Assembly: GCF_002849655.1 (NCBI RefSeq)
Contig: NZ_PDNW01000006.1
Coordinates: 1 to 64,000 of the forward strand
Direction: 5' to 3'
Length of the DNA: 64,000 nucleotides
Source of the DNA: Pollutimonas subterranea
GTDB taxonomy: Bacteria; Pseudomonadota; Gammaproteobacteria; Burkholderiales; Burkholderiaceae_B
Part shown: positions 53,660 through 62,545 of the stretch, in pieces
Layout: each line of letters starts with the position of its first letter
How positions within the stretch are numbered: position 1 is the first letter of the stretch
The notes under the pieces: generated by a model
Database searches by the model: none
What the model saw: the letters and a program-made list of their open reading frames with translations, nothing else
Told to the model about the DNA's origin: nothing
Translations under genes and position numbers: made by a program

Positions 53660-55408
53660 GTGAATACTTCTGCCGACCCAAGCAGCCGTAATGGCGCGCA
53701 AGCATTACTCCAGACCCTCATTGCCCATGGCGTGGATACTATTTTCGGCTATCCCGGCGGTGCCGTGCTGCCGCTGTATGATGCCTTGTATTCCGAGCCT
53801 CGAATTCGCCACGTGCTGGTGCGCCACGAGCAAGGCGCGGTGCACGCCGCCGAGGGCTACGCGCGTTCCACCGGCAAGCCGGGCGTGGTTATCGTGACTT
53901 CCGGACCGGGTATGGCCAATACGACATCCGGCCTGCTGGACGCCATGTGCGACTCCATACCGGTACTGTGCATCAGCGGTCAGGTAGCGACTGGCGCCAT
54001 CGGCACCGACGCCTTCCAGGAGTGCGATGCCATCGGCATTTCGCGCCCGGTCACCAAATGGAATGCCCAGATACGGCGCACCGAAGACGTCGCCGCCATG
54101 GTTGCCAAGGCATTCACTCTGACCACATCCGGACGCCCGGGCCCTGTGCTGCTCGATTTTCCGAAAGACATGCAGATCGGCCTGGTCCCGCCCGAGGCGC
54201 CGGCCACATCCGACGGCCCTGACCTGGTCAGTGTCGAGACCACGTCCCCGGCGGCCGAGGCCGCGATCAAGCGCGCCGCTGCGCTGATTGCCAACGCGAA
54301 GCGCCCCGTCTTCTACGGGGGCGGGGGCTTGATAAATTCGGGCCTTGATGCCTGCCACGCCTTCACCAGTCTGGTGCAGGATATGGCGGCGCCATGTACG
54401 CTCACCCTGATGGGCTTGGGCGCTTTCCCGGCCGACGATCCTTTATTTCTCGGTATGCTGGGCATGCACGGAACGCTGGAAGCCAATCTGGCCATGCACC
54501 ATGCCGACCTCATTGTTTGCGTGGGAGCCCGCTTTGACGACCGGATAACCGGGCGGCTTTCCGACTTTTGCCCCCATGCCAGCAAGATCCATCTCGATAT
54601 CGATCCGGCCTCCATCAACAAGGTGGTGCGGGCCGATGTAGCCATGGTGGGCGATTGTTATCCTCTATTGCGCGCCTTGCGCCGCGAATTGGCGCAGGTC
54701 GAGCAGGCGCCCGGCCGACTGGATGCCTGGTGGCAGCGCATCGGGGTCTGGCGGGCGACCGATTGCCTGAAGGTCACGCCGTCGCCCGACCACATTCTTC
54801 CCCAGCACCTGATGCAACGGGTTGACCATGTGCTTACCGGCCTGGACGCCATTATCTCCACCGACGTTGGCCAGCACCAGATGTGGGCGGCCCAGTACAT
54901 CAAGTTCAATCGCCCCAACCGCTGGCTCACGTCGGGCGGTGCGGGCACCATGGGCTACGGCCTGCCGGCGGCCATAGGCGCCCAGATAGCACATCCGGAC
55001 AAGCCGGTGGTGTGCGTAAGCGGTGACGCCTCGGTGCTGATGAATATCCAGGAGCTTGCAACCGCCACCCAACACCAGACGCCGGTCAAGGTCGTGCTGT
55101 GCAATAACGGCCATATGGGCATGGTGCGCCAATGGCAGGAACTGATACACGACGGCCGCTATAGCCACAGCTATAACGCGTCCATCCCGGACTTCGTGGC
55201 CCTGGCCAAAGCCTTTGGATGGGGAGCCGCCCGCGTGGAGGACCCGGCCCAACTGGACGCGGCCCTGGCGGAGTGCATGGCGCACGACGGCCCGTTTTTC
55301 CTGGACGTCGTTGTGCTGGCCCAGGAAAACTGCTTTCCCATGATGCCGGCCGGCTACGGGCACCAACAAGTCATGTTGTCGGAAGACACCTGGTACGTCG
55401 AAGACTAA
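53660..55408 (+). CDS. Acetolactate synthase, large (catalytic) subunit-like, unpaired
   Basis: A 582-residue ThDP/FAD enzyme of the AHAS group. The activator Glu is in [20 protein letters not shown], the FAD region is [16 protein letters not shown], and the ThDP site is [14 protein letters not shown] with [12 protein letters not shown]. It makes acetolactate or acetohydroxybutyrate in branched-chain amino acid synthesis. No ilvH/ilvN small subunit or ilvC lies next to it, so it may be a second, unregulated copy or act on other 2-oxo acids. The start is GTG 53660, with a weak ribosome binding site. Confidence 0.85.
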   Translation: MNTSADPSSRNGAQALLQTLIAHGVDTIFGYPGGAVLPLYDALYSEPRIRHVLVRHEQGAVHAAEGYARSTGKPGVVIVTSGPGMANTTSGLLDAMCDSIPVLCISGQVATGAIGTDAFQECDAIGISRPVTKWNAQIRRTEDVAAMVAKAFTLTTSGRPGPVLLDFPKDMQIGLVPPEAPATSDGPDLVSVETTSPAAEAAIKRAAALIANAKRPVFYGGGGLINSGLDACHAFTSLVQDMAAPCTLTLMGLGAFPADDPLFLGMLGMHGTLEANLAMHHADLIVCVGARFDDRITGRLSDFCPHASKIHLDIDPASINKVVRADVAMVGDCYPLLRALRRELAQVEQAPGRLDAWWQRIGVWRATDCLKVTPSPDHILPQHLMQRVDHVLTGLDAIISTDVGQHQMWAAQYIKFNRPNRWLTSGGAGTMGYGLPAAIGAQIAHPDKPVVCVSGDASVLMNIQELATATQHQTPVKVVLCNNGHMGMVRQWQELIHDGRYSHSYNASIPDFVALAKAFGWGAARVEDPAQLDAALAECMAHDGPFFLDVVVLAQENCFPMMPAGYGHQQVMLSEDTWYVED

Positions 55409-55495
55409 AGAAAACCCCAATACTCTTGTAGGCACGATTGCTGTACAACTCTCGCTTGAGTCAAAAACCAACCATTTATTAGTATTAGGGACAAA

Positions 55496-56476
55496 ATGCG
55501 TAAAACGTGGATTTCAAAGTGCGTGCTGGCCGTTACGATGGCAGGCATTTTTAGTGCGGCTCCGGCATTGGCCGAAACAACGTTGAAAATGGCCTATGCG
55601 CTGTCGACCAATTCGCACTATGGCGCCGGCGCCGACGCCTTCGCCAAGGCACTGGGCACCAGCACGTCCAATAATTTCAAGGTCCAGCAGTTCGCCAATA
55701 GCGCCCTGGGCGGCGAGCGCGAAGTTATTGAAGGCCTGCAGCTTGGCACTATCGACGTCGCCATCGTATCGACCGGCGCCACGCTGAATTTCGTACCCAA
55801 AACCGGCGTTTTTGACATCCCCTTCCTGTTTCGCGACCTGGCTCACGCCCGCAAGGTGCTCGATGGCCAGATCGGCAAAGACTTGCTTGCCGAATTCCCC
55901 AAGCGCGGTCTCGTTGCACTGGCATGGGGCGAGCAAGGCTTTCGTCAGCTGACCAACAACGTTCGCCCGGTGGCCAAGCCTGAAGACGCCAAGGGCCTGA
56001 AAATCCGCACGACCGAAAACCCTATCCACATTGCTGCATTCCGCGAACTGGGTGTGCTGGCCACGCCCATGGCATGGCCGGAAGTCGCCACAGCCTTGCA
56101 GCAAGGCACCATAGACGGACAGGAAAATCCGCTGTCGGTTATCGTGTCGGCCAAGTTGCCGCAGTTGCAGAAGTACCTGTCGCTGACCGCCCATGTGTAT
56201 GGTCCCGCCCTGGTACTGATGTCGCCTAACGTCTACAACGACCTGTCCGATGCCGATAAGGCCAAGTTCCAGGCAGCCGGCCATGATGCCGCAATCGCCA
56301 TGCGCGATTATGTCGATGCCGTGGAAAAAAGCGGTCTTGAAGAAGTCAAGAAGCAGGGCATGAAGGTCAATACCGTCGACCAAGCAGCGTTCGCCAAGGC
56401 TGTTGAGCCCGTCTATCCTCAGTATTACAAGCAGTTCGGCAAGGATTTGGTCGAATCGATCCGCAACACCAAGTAA
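55496..56476 (+). CDS. dctP: TRAP transporter, substrate-binding protein (DctP type, second system)
   Basis: A 326-residue binding protein with a signal peptide (about residues 1-26, ending ALAET). Family segments include SNNFKVQQFANSALGGEREV, LKIRTTENPIHIAAF and GTIDGQENPLSV. It differs from the dctP at 50.1 kb (only moderate similarity by eye), so the two systems are not a recent duplication. The ATG follows AGGGA. A strong hairpin separates it from dctQ downstream, so it should be made in excess over the membrane subunits. Confidence 0.9.
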   Translation: MRKTWISKCVLAVTMAGIFSAAPALAETTLKMAYALSTNSHYGAGADAFAKALGTSTSNNFKVQQFANSALGGEREVIEGLQLGTIDVAIVSTGATLNFVPKTGVFDIPFLFRDLAHARKVLDGQIGKDLLAEFPKRGLVALAWGEQGFRQLTNNVRPVAKPEDAKGLKIRTTENPIHIAAFRELGVLATPMAWPEVATALQQGTIDGQENPLSVIVSAKLPQLQKYLSLTAHVYGPALVLMSPNVYNDLSDADKAKFQAAGHDAAIAMRDYVDAVEKSGLEEVKKQGMKVNTVDQAAFAKAVEPVYPQYYKQFGKDLVESIRNTK

Positions 56477-56500
56477 TTCAATTCGGCTTTTTTGCAATAT

Positions 56501-56526
56501 AAGGGCTGACGCAATCGTCAGCCCTT
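56501..56526 (+). terminator. Strong hairpin between dctP and dctQ
   Basis: AAGGGCTGACG and CGTCAGCCCTT form perfect 11-bp arms around a CAAT loop, 25 bases after the dctP stop. A moderately T-rich stretch (TTGTTGATTCTTTC) follows. It probably acts as a partial terminator or 3' stabiliser, so the binding protein is produced in excess over the membrane subunits. Confidence 0.75.
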
Positions 56527-56583
56527 GTTGATTCTTTCTCGAACATACTGCATCAGGCCAGCCAGACATATACAGGACAAGCC

Positions 56584-57078
56584 GTGCCAATTATCCGCAT
56601 CATGGACCGCAGCTTATTCCGGTTCGTTTCTGTCGTAACGCAGCTCCTATTGCTGTCCTCCGTGGCGGCGGGATTTTACCAAGTCGTCGCGCGCTTTGTG
56701 CTGGAGTCGCCGGCCGACTGGAGCGAGGCCTGGACACGAGCGTCGCTTATCTGGACCGTCATGCTGGGTGTTGCGCTTGCGTTTCGGCAAGGCGCCATGC
56801 TAAGCGTCGAAATGCTGCACAGCATGCTGGCACCCCGCAACAAGCGGTGGCTCGAGCACGTAATACTGTTTATCTGCGTAAGCTTTCTGGGTTTCATGGC
56901 TTGGGCCGGCGGGCAAATGACCTGGCGCGTGCGCTTCCAGACCATGCCCAGCCTCGACGTATCGATCTCCTGGGTGTACATCTCGATTCCCATAGGCATG
57001 GTCCTGGCCATACTCGCCGTAGTTTCCTTTTGGGCTGAAGGTCCGCGCGTGGCCGTTGTTGACGATACCGTCATCTGA
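56584..57078 (+). CDS. dctQ: TRAP transporter, small membrane subunit (DctQ, second system)
   Basis: A 164-residue DctQ-family protein with four predicted helices (VTQLLLLSSVAAGFYQVVAR, WSEAWTRASLIWTVMLGVAL and later segments). GTG 56584 is the likely start, as AGGA lies 6 bases before it; ATG 56602 is an alternative. It follows the dctP hairpin and is 49 bases before dctM. Confidence 0.88.
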   Translation: MPIIRIMDRSLFRFVSVVTQLLLLSSVAAGFYQVVARFVLESPADWSEAWTRASLIWTVMLGVALAFRQGAMLSVEMLHSMLAPRNKRWLEHVILFICVSFLGFMAWAGGQMTWRVRFQTMPSLDVSISWVYISIPIGMVLAILAVVSFWAEGPRVAVVDDTVI

Positions 57079-57127
57079 TCCACCGATTCCAAGCCGCTAA
57101 CTAACAATGCACACGCCGGGTGAATGA

Positions 57128-58405
57128 ATGTCGCAGTTGATGGTTGTTTCAATGTTGTTGTTTTTTGTGCTGTCTGTTCCGGTGGCTGTTGCTATCGGGC
57201 TGGGCAGCATGCTGGGAATTGCTTTTGATGGCAAGATGACATGGTTGGTCGTCGCTCAGCAAATCTATGCGTCGCTCGACAAGTATCCCCTGGTCGCCGT
57301 GCCATTCTTCATCCTTGCCGGCAACCTCATGGAGGCCGGTGGCATTTCCGAGCGCATGGTGGCGTTTGCAAAAAGCGTGGTGGGTGGATTCCAGGGCGGC
57401 CTGGCCTGCACCTGCGTCCTGACCTGCATGATCTTTGCCGCCGTGGCCGGTTCAAGCGTGGCCACCACTTTTGCGGTGGGCGCCATTCTTATTCCTGCGA
57501 TGGTCCAGCATGGCTACCCCAAGCCTTTTGCTGCATCGTTGCAGGCTTCTGCGGCGGAACTGGGCGTGATCATCCCGCCTTCCATCCCCATGATCCTGTT
57601 CGCCGTTGCAACTGATACCTCCGTTGGCGAGCTCTTCATTGCCGGTATAGGCCCCGGCTTGCTCATCAGCGGGGCCTTGATGCTGTACGTGTGGCTGTAC
57701 GCACGCAGGAATGGCTATGGCAAGAACGATGGCGACGGGCGCCTGGCGCTATGGCCGGCTTTCAAGCAGGCCTGGCTTGCACTGCTGATGCCGGTCATTA
57801 TTCTGGGCGGCATCTACGGCGGTATCTTTACGCCTACAGAGGCCTCGGCCGTGGCGGTCGTTTACGCCCTTGTCATTGGAATATTCGTCTATCGGCGCCT
57901 GACTTTCGCGAACCTGTCCAAGACCTTGCACCGGTCTGTCGTCTCCACAGCGGTGATCATGTTCGTGATCGCCAACGCGGGCGTCTTCGGCTTCCTGCTT
58001 AACCGGGCCGGCATCCCTGCCGCGCTCGGAGAATGGCTGGGCGAGATTTTCAGCAGCAAATACACCTTTCTGCTGGGCGTCAATGCCGTCCTGTTCGTCA
58101 TCGGCATGTTTATCGAGACCTCGGCTTCCATCGTCGTGCTGGCGCCTTTGCTGCTGCCGGTTGCCATGCATTTCGGCGTCGATCCAGCGCACTTCGGGAT
58201 CATTATGGTGGTAAACCTGGCGCTGGGCATGGTGACGCCGCCGTTCGGGGTGAATCTGTTCGCGGCATGCGCGGTGGCCAAACTCCCCATCGAGAGGCTG
58301 GTCCGCCCGCTCTTGCCCTTCGTTGGCGTGATCGTGGCGTGCCTGTTGCTGATTACTTATATTCCGGAGATATCGCTCTTTTTCAAAGAGCTGGTTTACG
58401 GGTAG
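57128..58405 (+). CDS. dctM: TRAP transporter, large membrane subunit (DctM, second system)
   Basis: A 425-residue DctM protein with about twelve helices. Family segments are VPFFILAGNLMEAGGISERM, IIPPSIPMILFAVATDTSVG and MVTPPFGVNLFAACAVA. It is the last gene of the dctP-dctQ-dctM unit. Its ribosome binding site is weak. The downstream 252 bases hold repeat copy B and no other gene, and the next gene is convergent. Confidence 0.92.
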   Translation: MSQLMVVSMLLFFVLSVPVAVAIGLGSMLGIAFDGKMTWLVVAQQIYASLDKYPLVAVPFFILAGNLMEAGGISERMVAFAKSVVGGFQGGLACTCVLTCMIFAAVAGSSVATTFAVGAILIPAMVQHGYPKPFAASLQASAAELGVIIPPSIPMILFAVATDTSVGELFIAGIGPGLLISGALMLYVWLYARRNGYGKNDGDGRLALWPAFKQAWLALLMPVIILGGIYGGIFTPTEASAVAVVYALVIGIFVYRRLTFANLSKTLHRSVVSTAVIMFVIANAGVFGFLLNRAGIPAALGEWLGEIFSSKYTFLLGVNAVLFVIGMFIETSASIVVLAPLLLPVAMHFGVDPAHFGIIMVVNLALGMVTPPFGVNLFAACAVAKLPIERLVRPLLPFVGVIVACLLLITYIPEISLFFKELVYG

Positions 58406-58445
58406 GAGCGACGGCTGACGCGCGTCGATGGTTCGTTGCTTCTCG

Positions 58446-58659
58446 ACATGTCGGCGGGGTGGTGGCGAGGATGTCCGCTCCTTGTGGCCCTATTCGGCGC
58501 CTTCGCCGCCCGTTCGGGCTCCTTTCGCCGACAGCCCGCTGGGGCGCCCCTATGCGGGCGCCCCGAAAGTCGCGAACATCCCCACCAGCACCCCTCCGAC
58601 TGCATAGGGGATGATTGCAGGTTCGCTGGGACGATCGGCATGCTTGGCATATTAGCGTC
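58446..58659 (+). repeat. Intergenic palindromic element, copy B
   Basis: The outer segments GGGGTGGTGGCGAGGATGT and its imperfect complement ACATCCCCACCAGCACCCC bracket a core with GCTCCTTGTGGCCC, TTCGGCGCC (58493-58501) and a GGGGCGCCC/GGGCGCCCC hairpin (58541-58549, 58556-58564). CGAAAGTCGC follows at 58564-58573 and the 3' box (TGGGACG, TGCTTGGC) at 58625-58659. It fills the gap between convergent dctM and the ABC gene, and its last two bases overlap that gene's stop codon. Confidence 0.75.
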
Positions 58660-59656
58660 AGATGCGGCCTTCTTCCAGGCCGTGACAGGCGGCTTTGGTA
58701 TCGCCATATGAAAGGGTGGCGGGCGCCTCGATGCGGCAACGGTCGTTGGCGTGAGGGCAACGTGGGTGGAAGGTGCAGCCCGTGGGAGGGTTCAAGGGAT
58801 TGGGTACCTCGCCGCCCACCGGAACGCGGGCGCGGCCTGCGCCGGTGAGGTCGGGGATGGCTCCCAGCAACATGCGCGTATACGGATGCCGCGGGTTGGC
58901 AAACAAATCGTCGCGCGTGGCGACTTCCACCAGCCGGCCCAGGTACATGACGCCGATGCGGTCGGCTACGTGATGGACGACGGCCAGATTGTGCGAGATG
59001 AACAGGTAGGTCAGTCCCAGGTCGCGTTGCAGGTCTTTCATCAAGTTCAGCACTTGTGCCTGCACCGACACGTCAAGGGCGGATGTGGGTTCGTCGCAAA
59101 CAAGGAACTCCGGCCCAAGGGCGAGCGCGCGAGCAATCGAGATGCGCTGACGTTGGCCGCCCGAAAACTGGTGCGGGTAGCGATTCTGGTCGTTGGGGTC
59201 CAGGCCTACCTGGGCCAGGAGTTCGTCTACCTTGCTGCGTTGCTGGGCAGCCGTCATGCGGGTGTGCGTTGCCAGGGGTTCGGCGATGATGCGCCCCACG
59301 CGCCATCGCGGATTCAGGCTTGCATACGGGTCCTGGAAAATCATCTGCAGCCGTTTGCGCATTGCGTGGCGCGCCTTGCGGCTCATGGACTGTACCGTCT
59401 GGCCGTCGAACTCGATGCTGCCGTGGGAGGGCTGGTACAGGCCCGCCAGCAGGCGGGCAATCGTCGATTTGCCGCAGCCCGATTCGCCCACCAGCGCCAG
59501 TGTTTCGCCTTTATTGATGTGGAACGATACGCCGTCTACCGCGCGCAGCGTGACGCGCGGCTTTCGATGAATGACTCGATCCAGCCATGGTATGGATACG
59601 TCAAACCAGCGCGCGGCATCGTTGACCAGTATGAGCGGATGTTCAGGCGGGTTCAT
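58658..59656 (-). CDS. Oligopeptide/dipeptide ABC transporter, ATP-binding protein (DppF/OppF type)
   Basis: A 332-residue ATPase with Walker A GESGCGKST, Q-loop MIFQDPYASLNPRW, signature FSGGQRQRISIARAL, Walker B FLVCDEPTSALD and switch FISHNLAVV. The oligopeptide-type C-terminal extension is present, with the Cys-rich CTFHPRCPHANDRC. The start at 59656 follows AGGAG with 7-base spacing and overlaps the upstream ATPase gene by 14 bases. Longer upstream residues are not used. Confidence 0.92.
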   Translation of the reverse strand: MNPPEHPLILVNDAARWFDVSIPWLDRVIHRKPRVTLRAVDGVSFHINKGETLALVGESGCGKSTIARLLAGLYQPSHGSIEFDGQTVQSMSRKARHAMRKRLQMIFQDPYASLNPRWRVGRIIAEPLATHTRMTAAQQRSKVDELLAQVGLDPNDQNRYPHQFSGGQRQRISIARALALGPEFLVCDEPTSALDVSVQAQVLNLMKDLQRDLGLTYLFISHNLAVVHHVADRIGVMYLGRLVEVATRDDLFANPRHPYTRMLLGAIPDLTGAGRARVPVGGEVPNPLNPPTGCTFHPRCPHANDRCRIEAPATLSYGDTKAACHGLEEGRI

Positions 59657-60626
59657 GAGTGTGCTCCTGCGCATGCAGCCAACAGGCGGCGCGGCTTGCT
59701 GCCGCGGACAAGAGCTCAGGCCGCTCCTGCGTGCAGCGAGGCATGGTGAACGTGCAGCGCGGATGAAAGGCGCAGCCCGGCGGTATGGCGTTAAGTCGCG
59801 GCATGCTGCCGTCGATCTGCACCAGCCGTTCCACGTTCTTGTCCAGCATGGGGATGGACCCCATCAGTCCTGCCGTGTAAGGGTGCTGCGGGTGCCGGAT
59901 GACATCGGCCACGGGGCCAAGCTCGACAATGCGGCCCGCATACATGACGGCGACCCGGTCAGCGGTCTCGGCGATGACGCCCATATCGTGCGTAATCAGC
60001 ATGACTGACGCTCCTTGCGATTTGCACAGCGTCTTCAGCAAGTCAATGATCTGCGCCTGTATCGACACGTCCAGCGCTGTGGTCGGCTCGTCGGCCACGA
60101 TGAGCTTGGGCTGGGCGGCAAGGGCCAGGGCGATGACCACCCGCTGGCGCATGCCGCCCGAGAAATGGTGCGGATAGTGATCAATGCGTTCGCGCGCCGC
60201 GGGAATTCCCGTGGATTCCAGCAACTCGATGGCGCGCTCGCGCGCCTGCTTTTGCGATAGCGGCAGGTGCGTGACGATGGTCTCGGTAAGCTGCTGGCCG
60301 ACGGTGTACAACGGGTTGAGCGAAGTCAGCGGGTCCTGGAAGATGGCCCCGATCTCGCGTCCGCGTATGCGGCGCATCTGGCCGTCGGGCAAATTGTCGA
60401 TGCGCTTGCCGTCCAGCAGGATTTCGCCGCCTGATATCCGTCCGGGTGGATCCAGCAGCCCGATAATCGATGCGCCGGTCAGCGACTTTCCTGCACCGGA
60501 CTCGCCCACCACACCCAGGATCTCTCCCTGCGCGATGGTGAAGCTGACGTCCTGCAACGCCTTTAGCGTGCCGCGCCGACTGGGAAATTCGACGTTAAGG
60601 TTTCTGACTTCAAGGAGTTCGGTCAT
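59643..60626 (-). CDS. Oligopeptide/dipeptide ABC transporter, ATP-binding protein (DppD/OppD type)
   Basis: A 327-residue ATPase with Walker A GESGAGKSLTG, Q-loop IFQDPLTSLNPL, signature HFSGGMRQRVVIALAL, Walker B LIVADEPTTALD and switch ITHDMGVIAE. The oligopeptide-type tail holds CAFHPRCTFTMPRC. It works with the DppF-type ATPase encoded next. The gap to the permease gene upstream is 12 bases. Confidence 0.93.
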   Translation of the reverse strand: MTELLEVRNLNVEFPSRRGTLKALQDVSFTIAQGEILGVVGESGAGKSLTGASIIGLLDPPGRISGGEILLDGKRIDNLPDGQMRRIRGREIGAIFQDPLTSLNPLYTVGQQLTETIVTHLPLSQKQARERAIELLESTGIPAARERIDHYPHHFSGGMRQRVVIALALAAQPKLIVADEPTTALDVSIQAQIIDLLKTLCKSQGASVMLITHDMGVIAETADRVAVMYAGRIVELGPVADVIRHPQHPYTAGLMGSIPMLDKNVERLVQIDGSMPRLNAIPPGCAFHPRCTFTMPRCTQERPELLSAAASRAACWLHAQEHTHEPA

Positions 60627-60638
60627 GCTTGGGCCCGT

Positions 60639-61553
60639 TCAATTCAGCTTGGGGTTGAGCGCATCGCGCAGCCAATCGCCCAGCAGGTTGACCGAAAGCA
60701 CCAGCAACACCAGCATCATGCCCGGGAAGATGGTGATCCACCATTCGCCGGAAAACAGGAAGTCGTTGCCGATACGTATGAGGGTGCCCAGGGATGGCGA
60801 GGTTGGCGGCACTCCTACGCCAAGGAAGGAGAGCGTGGCTTCGGTGATGATGGCGGTTGCCAGATGCACGGTGGCCAGCACCAGGACGGGCCCCATGACG
60901 TTAGGCAACACGTGGCGGAACATGATGATCAGCGGGGCGACGCCGATAACGCGCGCCGCCTGTACGTACTCGCGGCTTTTCTCGACCATGGCCAGGCCGC
61001 GAACGGTGCGTGCATATTGGGGCCAGCCAGCCAGGGCAATGGCCCCTACCAACACGGGGAAGGCCAGTATGTCGTGCAGCTCCCGAGGCATGGCGGCGCG
61101 CGCCACGCCATCGATCAGCAAAGCGATGAGGATTGCCGGAAAAGACAACTGCACATCGGCCACCCGCATGATGAATGCATCGACACGCCCGCCCACATAG
61201 CCGGCCAACAAGCCCAGGCATATGCCGGCGATCAGAGCCAATACGACCGACGCGAGACCGATAAGCAGCGAAACCCGGGTGCCGTAGAGCAATGCGGAAT
61301 AAAGGTCCCGGCCCTGGCTGTCGGTCCCCAGCAGGAAAGTCCACTGTCCGCCTTCCATCCACACAGGTGGCAACAAGGCATCTAGGAGCTCGACCGTGGT
61401 CAGGTCGAAGGGGTTATGCGGCGCCACCCACTGGGCGCCGAAAGCGCCAATTAAAAGCAGCACGAAAAGCGCCGTGGACAGCCAGGCGACAGGCGTATTG
61501 CGCCACGACCAGGCCAGGTCGCTGTCGGCCCAGCGTTTCAATATGGCTCTCAT
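60639..61553 (-). CDS. Oligopeptide/dipeptide ABC transporter, permease (DppC type)
   Basis: A 304-residue permease with about six helices and the EAA loop REYVQAARVIGVAPLIIMFRHVLPN. The N-terminal OppC region (WRNTPVAWLSTALFVLLLIG) and GTDSQGRDLYSALLYGTRVS are diagnostic. The start MRAILKR at 61553 shares one base with the stop of the upstream permease (TGATG), so a longer upstream frame is rejected. It pairs with the DppB-type permease. Confidence 0.92.
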   Translation of the reverse strand: MRAILKRWADSDLAWSWRNTPVAWLSTALFVLLLIGAFGAQWVAPHNPFDLTTVELLDALLPPVWMEGGQWTFLLGTDSQGRDLYSALLYGTRVSLLIGLASVVLALIAGICLGLLAGYVGGRVDAFIMRVADVQLSFPAILIALLIDGVARAAMPRELHDILAFPVLVGAIALAGWPQYARTVRGLAMVEKSREYVQAARVIGVAPLIIMFRHVLPNVMGPVLVLATVHLATAIITEATLSFLGVGVPPTSPSLGTLIRIGNDFLFSGEWWITIFPGMMLVLLVLSVNLLGDWLRDALNPKLN

Positions 61554-62539
61554 CAATGGCCCCCCGAGTGTCCCAGGCTGCTGCGCAGCCTGGGATCGAC
61601 CACGAAGTAGAGCAGATCGACGACGAGGTTGATGCACACGAACACCAGTGCAATCAGGCACAGATAGGCGGCCATGACGGGCACGTCAGCAAACTGTACG
61701 GCCTGGATGAAAAGCAGGCCCATGCCCGGCCACTGGAAGACCGTCTCGGTGACGATGGCAAACGCGATGATGCCGCCCAGTTGCAAGCCGGTAATCGTGA
61801 TGACGGGCACCAGGGTGTTCTTGAGCGCATGGCCGAAATGGATGGCGCGCTTGCGCAATCCGCGGGCACGCGCGAACTTGATGTAATCGGTACGCAGGAC
61901 TTCGAGCATTTCAGATCGTACCAGCCGCAATATCAGCGTAAGTTGGAACAGCGACAGCGTAATGGCGGGCAGAATAAGGTGTTTCCAGCCGTCGACGGTA
62001 AGCAGGCCGGTGCTCCACCAACCCAGCTTTACTACCTCGCCGCGTCCGTAGCTCGGCAGCCAACCGAGCATCACCGAAAATATGAGTATCAGCAGTATGC
62101 CTATCAGGAAGGTAGGCAGCGATACGCCCAACAGCGAGAACGCCAGTATGATCTGCGAACCTTTGCCTTTGCGCCGCAACGCCGTATACACGCCCAAGGG
62201 CAAGCCGATGATCAGCGCCAGCACCGCTGCCGCGATCGAGAGCTCGACGGTGGCGGGGAGACGGTCGCGTAGCAGTTCAGACACCTTCTGCCCCTGGCGC
62301 AGAGACAGTCCGAAATCGCCGCGAGCGGCGTTGGCGACGAAATGGGCAAACTGAACGGGCGCGGACCGGTCCAGGCCCAGGCTTTGGCGCAATTCGATGC
62401 GGTCCTGGTCGGTGGCGTCCTGCCCCAGCATGATCGTGACCGGATCACCGATATAGCGGAACAGGACGAAGGCCAGCAAGGCGACTGTCAGCATGACAAC
62501 CACCGCCTGGGCCAGGCGGCGTAATATGAAAGGCAGCAC
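61553..62539 (-). CDS. Oligopeptide/dipeptide ABC transporter, permease (DppB type)
   Basis: A 328-residue permease with about six helices. The start MLPFILRRLAQAVVVMLTVA, the LGLDRSAPVQFAHFV segment and the EAA loop DYIKFARARGLRKRAIHFGH are diagnostic. It overlaps the DppC-type gene by one base and follows the binding-protein gene after 6 bases, forming a tight operon. Confidence 0.93.
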   Translation of the reverse strand: MLPFILRRLAQAVVVMLTVALLAFVLFRYIGDPVTIMLGQDATDQDRIELRQSLGLDRSAPVQFAHFVANAARGDFGLSLRQGQKVSELLRDRLPATVELSIAAAVLALIIGLPLGVYTALRRKGKGSQIILAFSLLGVSLPTFLIGILLILIFSVMLGWLPSYGRGEVVKLGWWSTGLLTVDGWKHLILPAITLSLFQLTLILRLVRSEMLEVLRTDYIKFARARGLRKRAIHFGHALKNTLVPVITITGLQLGGIIAFAIVTETVFQWPGMGLLFIQAVQFADVPVMAAYLCLIALVFVCINLVVDLLYFVVDPRLRSSLGHSGGH

Positions 62540-62545
62540 GATGGG

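Noticed and set aside
58436-58848. Short frames around repeat copy B.
   Set aside because: They are by-products of the inverted-repeat sequence and antisense to the ABC ATPase gene.
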